DNA from: Mucilaginibacter kameinonensis
GTDB lineage: Bacteria; Bacteroidota; Bacteroidia; Sphingobacteriales; Sphingobacteriaceae
Assembly: GCF_003675385.1 (NCBI RefSeq)
Contig: NZ_RCWZ01000004.1
Coordinates: forward strand, 1,095,671-1,159,670
Reading direction: 5' to 3'
Length of the DNA: 64,000 nt
Positions 60,471 through 64,000 of this stretch are shown here, in pieces. The number at the start of each line of letters is the position of its first letter. Position 1 is the first letter of the stretch. The translations under genes and the position numbers were made by a program. The notes beneath the pieces were generated by a model. That model did no database searches, had not been told where the DNA came from, and saw only the letters and a program-made list of their open reading frames with translations.

Positions 60471-61211
60471 CTAAAACAGCATCTTATTTTTAAGCGGATA
60501 ATCAACCAGCACTTTTTCAATATAAGTTGTTCTGAGTGCATCTCCAAGCGCCGCAGCGTGCTTTAAGTGGTGCATATCGCTTGAGATATAGTCTATCAAA
60601 CTGTTATCGATCAGATCTTCGGCCATCTTTTTTATATCCTTACCATAGTACCCTGTAAGCGATATGGTATTAAGCTGAAAATCAACACCCCAGCTATGCA
60701 GGTTTTTCAATTTATCCAAATCAAGATACTGATACCGCTCAGGGTGGGCCAAAATAGGTTTATACCCTTTATCATGAAGCTTTTGGATTACGCTATAGGT
60801 ATTGGGCGGTTGATTTATAAATGAAAACTCAAATAACACATGGTTATCCCCCATCGTCATCACCGGGCCGTTCTCTACACGTGCTTCAAACGTTTCATCA
60901 AAATAATGCTCGGCAGCGGCTTCAACAGGGATATCTATTCCTTGTTTAACCAGTTCGGCTTTCAGTAAAGTAAGCGCATTACCTATAGTTTCGGGCGTAT
61001 TGCGATAAAAATCTATCATGATGTGGGGTGTGGCAATAACTTTTTTTATGCCTAATGCCATCATCTTTTTGATCAATTCCACCGATTCTTCCGGCGTTTT
61101 GGCGCCATCATCAATTCCCGGTAATACATGCGAGTGCATATCAACCATGATCCCCTCATAGTTGAGGTTTACTTCCCTTACTTCCTTCTTCTTCTTAAAA
61201 AGCCCGAACAT
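60471..61211 (-). CDS. Tyrosine-protein phosphatase of the CpsB/YwqE (PHP) type
   Basis: The 246-residue protein is a PHP-fold phosphatase: MVDMHSHVLPGIDDGAKTPE (metal-binding His), IATPHIM, HYFDETFEARVE, KPILAHPERYQY and SSDMHHLKHA near the end. CpsB-type enzymes remove phosphate from bacterial tyrosine kinases and so control capsule or exopolysaccharide assembly. It lies three bases after the rfbB gene in the same operon, which fits a role in glycan regulation. No partner tyrosine kinase is in the window. Confidence 0.92.
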   Translation of the reverse strand: MFGLFKKKKEVREVNLNYEGIMVDMHSHVLPGIDDGAKTPEESVELIKKMMALGIKKVIATPHIMIDFYRNTPETIGNALTLLKAELVKQGIDIPVEAAAEHYFDETFEARVENGPVMTMGDNHVLFEFSFINQPPNTYSVIQKLHDKGYKPILAHPERYQYLDLDKLKNLHSWGVDFQLNTISLTGYYGKDIKKMAEDLIDNSLIDYISSDMHHLKHAAALGDALRTTYIEKVLVDYPLKNKMLF

Positions 61212-61214
61212 TTT

Positions 61215-62270
61215 CTATCTATCGTTATACTGACTGCTGTAATATTGCTGGTAATGCCCTGATGTTACATCATTAAGCCATTCTTCATTGGCCAGGTACC
61301 AATCTACAGTTTTTTCCAAACCTTCCTCAAAAGTTATGCCCGGCACCCAACCTAAATCATTTTTAAGCTTTGTTGCATCGATGGCATATCTTAGATCGTG
61401 GCCGGCCCGGTCTGTTACAAAAGTGATCAGTTTAGCCGATTCTCCCTCGGCCCTGCCCAATTTTTTGTCCAATATACTGCAAAGCAATTTGATCAGGTCA
61501 ATATTTTTCCATTCATTGTGGCCGCCAATATTATAAGTTGAGCCAGATTTAGCATTATGGAATATAACGTCAATAGCGCGGGCATGGTCTTCAACCCAAA
61601 GCCAATCGCGAATATTTTCGCCTTTTCCATACACAGGCACAGGTTTATTTTGTTTGATATTATTGATTGCCAGCGGAATAAGCTTTTCCGGAAAATGGAA
61701 CGATCCGTAATTATTTGAGCAATTTGAAATAACGGTATCCATACCGTAAGTATCCTGGTAAGCGCGCACAAAATGGTCTGACCCTGCTTTTGAAGCCGAG
61801 TAAGGTGAGTGCGGATCATAGGCTGTTTCTTCGGTAAACATACCATCTTCGCCAAGTGTACCGTACACCTCATCGGTAGATACATGATAAAAACGGGTTT
61901 TATCATATCTGCCTTTCCAGTGCTCGCGGGCGGTGTTCAATAAATTTACTGTACCTACCACATTGGTCATCACAAAATCAAGCGGGTTGGTGATTGACCT
62001 GTCTACGTGCGATTCGGCAGCAAGGTGGATCACTGCATCAGGGTTCTCGGCTGCAAAAAGCTCATTAATAAAAGCAATATCAACAATATCGCCTTTTACA
62101 AACTTATAGTTAGGTTCGTTTTCGATATCTTTTAAATTAGCAAGATTACCAGCGTAGGTAAGCTTGTCTAAATTAACAATGCTGTAATCGGGGTAGCTTT
62201 TTACAAACCTGCGCACTACATGCGAGCCTATAAAACCCGCGCCACCCGTAATAATGATCTTTTTTTTCAT
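61215..62270 (-). CDS. rfbB: dTDP-glucose 4,6-dehydratase
   Basis: The 351-residue protein is an extended SDR: IIITGGAGFIGSHVVRRFVK, HLAAESHVDRSI, the active-site pattern YSASKAGSDHFVRAYQDTYG and NCSNNYGSFHFPEKLIPL. It converts dTDP-glucose to the 4-keto-6-deoxy intermediate used for rhamnose and other deoxysugars. It follows galE by 12 bases and precedes the phosphatase gene by three, so the three form an operon. Confidence 0.95.
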   Translation of the reverse strand: MKKKIIITGGAGFIGSHVVRRFVKSYPDYSIVNLDKLTYAGNLANLKDIENEPNYKFVKGDIVDIAFINELFAAENPDAVIHLAAESHVDRSITNPLDFVMTNVVGTVNLLNTAREHWKGRYDKTRFYHVSTDEVYGTLGEDGMFTEETAYDPHSPYSASKAGSDHFVRAYQDTYGMDTVISNCSNNYGSFHFPEKLIPLAINNIKQNKPVPVYGKGENIRDWLWVEDHARAIDVIFHNAKSGSTYNIGGHNEWKNIDLIKLLCSILDKKLGRAEGESAKLITFVTDRAGHDLRYAIDATKLKNDLGWVPGITFEEGLEKTVDWYLANEEWLNDVTSGHYQQYYSSQYNDR

Positions 62271-62282
62271 TCCCTGCTATTA

Positions 62283-63305
62283 TTAATTGAACGGATTTTG
62301 AGCGATATATTTTTCCCACGCCCAGGCAGATGACATCATTTCGCCAATGCCGAGTTGAGCTGTCCAGCCAAGTTTAGTTGATGATTTGGTAACATCGCCC
62401 CAAACCTGCTCCACATCACCTTCACGGCGTGGACCAATTTCGTAGTTCAGTTTTTCGCCGGTTGTACTTTCAAAAGCGTGAATTACCTCTAATACCGAAG
62501 AACCATTGCCGGTACCCAGGTTAAATACGTCATAACCTTTAAAGTCGTCTTTTTCGGCAAGCCTTAACGCGGCTACGTGTGCTTTAGCCAAATCAACTAC
62601 GTGAATATAATCACGGATACAGCTACCGTCAGGTGTGTTATAATCATCACCAAAAACAGTGATTTTTTCGCGTTTGCCTATAGCTGTTTGGGTGATGAAA
62701 GGAACCAGGTTTTGCGGTACGCCAATTGGCAATTCGCCAATCAGGGCCGATTCATGAGCGCCTACCGGGTTAAAGTAACGTAACGATATTACTTTATAAT
62801 CGCTGCCAGAATTTACCATATCAACCAAAATTTCTTCGGCTATTTGCTTGGTATTGCCGTATGGCGATTGTGCCGGCTGTACCGGAGCATCCTCGGTAAC
62901 GGGCAATTTTTCCGGCTGGCCGTAAACTGTACAGCTTGATGAAAATACAAAATTGATAGCTTTACCGTAATACGCTTCCAATAAGTTGATAAGCGAGTAA
63001 AAGTTATTCCTGTAATATTTCATTGGCTTTTTTACCGACTCCCCCACAGCTTTAAAAGCCGCGAAGTGGATAATGCCGCCTATTTCGGGCTCGGCAAGCG
63101 CAAGCGACCTAACACCAGCTTCATCACAAAGATCAAGTTTATGAAATGTTGGAGTAAAGCCTAAGATTTTGGTAAGCTGATCTAATATTTTAGGATCTGA
63201 GTTTGATAAATCGTCAACAATAACGGGATCATAACCCGCGTTAACCAGCTCAACAACGGTGTGCGAGCCAATAAAACCCAAACCGCCTGTTACTAATATT
63301 TTCAT
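62283..63305 (-). CDS. galE: UDP-glucose 4-epimerase
   Basis: The 340-residue protein is an extended SDR: ILVTGGLGFIGSHTVVELVN, FSSSCTVYGQPEKLPVTE, SPYGNTKQIAEEI (Tyr-x3-Lys) and the C-terminal YEIGPRREGDVEQVWGD. It interconverts UDP-glucose and UDP-galactose. The frame is open 54 bases further up, but the ATG at 63305 (MKILVTGG) is the standard start. It is the first gene of the operon galE-rfbB-phosphatase. Confidence 0.95.
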   Translation of the reverse strand: MKILVTGGLGFIGSHTVVELVNAGYDPVIVDDLSNSDPKILDQLTKILGFTPTFHKLDLCDEAGVRSLALAEPEIGGIIHFAAFKAVGESVKKPMKYYRNNFYSLINLLEAYYGKAINFVFSSSCTVYGQPEKLPVTEDAPVQPAQSPYGNTKQIAEEILVDMVNSGSDYKVISLRYFNPVGAHESALIGELPIGVPQNLVPFITQTAIGKREKITVFGDDYNTPDGSCIRDYIHVVDLAKAHVAALRLAEKDDFKGYDVFNLGTGNGSSVLEVIHAFESTTGEKLNYEIGPRREGDVEQVWGDVTKSSTKLGWTAQLGIGEMMSSAWAWEKYIAQNPFN

Positions 63306-63383
63306 AGTTTGTATAGAGAGTATATTTGATTGTTCAGCAAAGTAAGCAGATTGTAACAAATCAATCTACTTTTATATTATAAA

Positions 63384-63413
63384 CAAGGCCAAAAAAGTTA
63401 ATTTTCGGCCTTG
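63384..63413 (-). terminator. Terminator of the UXS-like gene
   Basis: CAAGGCC (63384-63390) and GGCCTTG (63407-63413) form a 7-bp stem extended by A/T pairs, followed on the minus strand by TTTATAATATA. It separates this gene from galE. Confidence 0.7.
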
Positions 63414-63418
63414 CTACC

Positions 63419-64000
63419 TTATTTATTGTAGTAAGAAAAGTCTTTGTGATGTATTTCCTGCTCAGGTAACGACTTGAAGTATTCTAATGTGATCTTCAAA
63501 CCTTCACTCCGCGATACCTTTGGCTCCCAGCCCAATATGGCTTTAGCTTTGGTGATATCCGGACGGCGTTGTTTTGGATCATCTGTAGGCAATGGCAGGC
63601 TGATCAGCTTTTGATCGGTACCGGTCAACTTGATGATCTCCTCGCCAAATTGTTTGATCGTGATCTCATCCGGGTTACCAATATTTACCGGCTGGGCATA
63701 ATCGCTCAGCAACAACCTGTAGATACCTTCTATCAAATCATCCACATAGCAGAACGACCTGGTCTGTGAACCGTCGCCAAACATCGTCAGCGGTTCGCCT
63801 CTCAGTGCCTGACCGATGAAAGCCGGTAATACCCTGCCGTCATTCAGCCGCATCCTTGGCCCGTAGGTATTAAAGATCCTCACGATCCTGGTTTCTACAC
63901 CATGGAAGGTATGGTAAGCCATTGTGATGGCTTCCTGGAACCTTTTGGCTTCATCATATACACCTCTCGGACCTACCGGGTTCACATTGCCCCAGTATTC
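63419..64000 (-). CDS. UDP-glucuronate decarboxylase-like SDR, N-terminus cut by window edge
   Basis: The visible 193 codons (EYWGNVNPVGPRGVYDEAKR onward) are the C-terminal part of an extended SDR and run off the right edge; the GTG at 63985 is not the true start. The YDEAK active-site motif, ETRIVRIFNTYGPRM, FGDGSQTRSFCYVDDLI and the C-terminal QRRPDITKAKAILGWEPKVS match UDP-xylose synthase/UDP-glucuronate decarboxylases. It would make UDP-xylose for surface glycans. It is separated from galE by a terminator. Confidence 0.9.
   Translation of the reverse strand, partial: EYWGNVNPVGPRGVYDEAKRFQEAITMAYHTFHGVETRIVRIFNTYGPRMRLNDGRVLPAFIGQALRGEPLTMFGDGSQTRSFCYVDDLIEGIYRLLLSDYAQPVNIGNPDEITIKQFGEEIIKLTGTDQKLISLPLPTDDPKQRRPDITKAKAILGWEPKVSRSEGLKITLEYFKSLPEQEIHHKDFSYYNK

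Overview
The window reads as chromosomal DNA of a Bacteroidota bacterium, most likely family Sphingobacteriaceae and Mucilaginibacter/Pedobacter-like (an inference from gene content and style, not a database match). Supporting signs are moderate-to-low GC, A-rich translation leaders with few Shine-Dalgarno sites, repeated matches to the Bacteroidota -7 motif TAnnTTTG, two BlaI/M56 metallopeptidase modules, FtsX-type 'tandem' permeases, TlpA-like thioredoxins, OmpA with a calcium-binding linker, and a lycopene cyclase-domain carotenoid cluster. No phage, insertion sequence or CRISPR array was seen. The window starts inside a 2Fe-2S ferredoxin-like gene and ends inside a UDP-glucuronate decarboxylase-like gene.

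Layout. 1-6.8 kb: partial ferredoxin, a BlaI repressor/M56 sensor pair with three operator-like palindromes, and a very large AraC-regulator/FtsX-permease fusion. 6.9-10.4 kb: poorly characterised genes (a truncated secreted protein, an outer-membrane barrel, a divergent nucleosidase-like protein, a hypothetical) and tRNA-Asn. 10.7-15.8 kb: a PfkB kinase and the carotenoid locus, with crtI divergent from crtB-hypothetical-lycopene cyclase-cytochrome b5. 16-23.9 kb: ECF sigma factor, murB, a second BlaI/M56 module whose sensor carries eight 23-residue repeats, recN, a TonB-domain protein and fabI. 24-34.8 kb: lipoprotein, carboxypeptidase-regulatory-domain protein, clpC, ettA, an SDR, an MFS exporter and an M28 peptidase. 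34.9-38.9 kb: MsbA-like ABC exporter and two glycosyltransferases, a probable lipopolysaccharide/envelope group. 39-45 kb: aminopeptidase P, a highly expressed OmpA protein, a 47-residue membrane protein overlapping ridA, and recG. 45-51.9 kb: a coupled FAD oxidoreductase/DinB/CoA-binding operon, an ECF sigma factor, the LemA-TPM-TPM group, a NUDIX hydrolase and an NTF2-like protein. 51.9-60.4 kb: TlpA-domain proteins, dnaA with a 684-base AT-rich upstream gap, an IscA-like protein and a MacB-like permease. 60.4-64 kb: CpsB-type phosphatase, rfbB, galE and a UXS-like gene, i.e. nucleotide-sugar supply and control for exopolysaccharide.

The most interesting unexplained structure is a set of intergenic palindromic repeats: two copies of a TCATTGCGAG family, one CATTTCGA relative, one CTGAGC/TTCGAC element, four copies of a TCTGAACTCGAATT family, and a GAACCnTGATT family, one copy of which has a TCTGAACTCGAATT element nested inside it. 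Several sit exactly between a stop codon and a shared bidirectional terminator. The best protein-level oddities are the AraC-permease fusion, the 23-residue repeat domain of the second M56 sensor, and the nucleosidase-like/barrel gene pair. The two BlaI modules have clearly different operator half-sites, which suggests insulated regulons.
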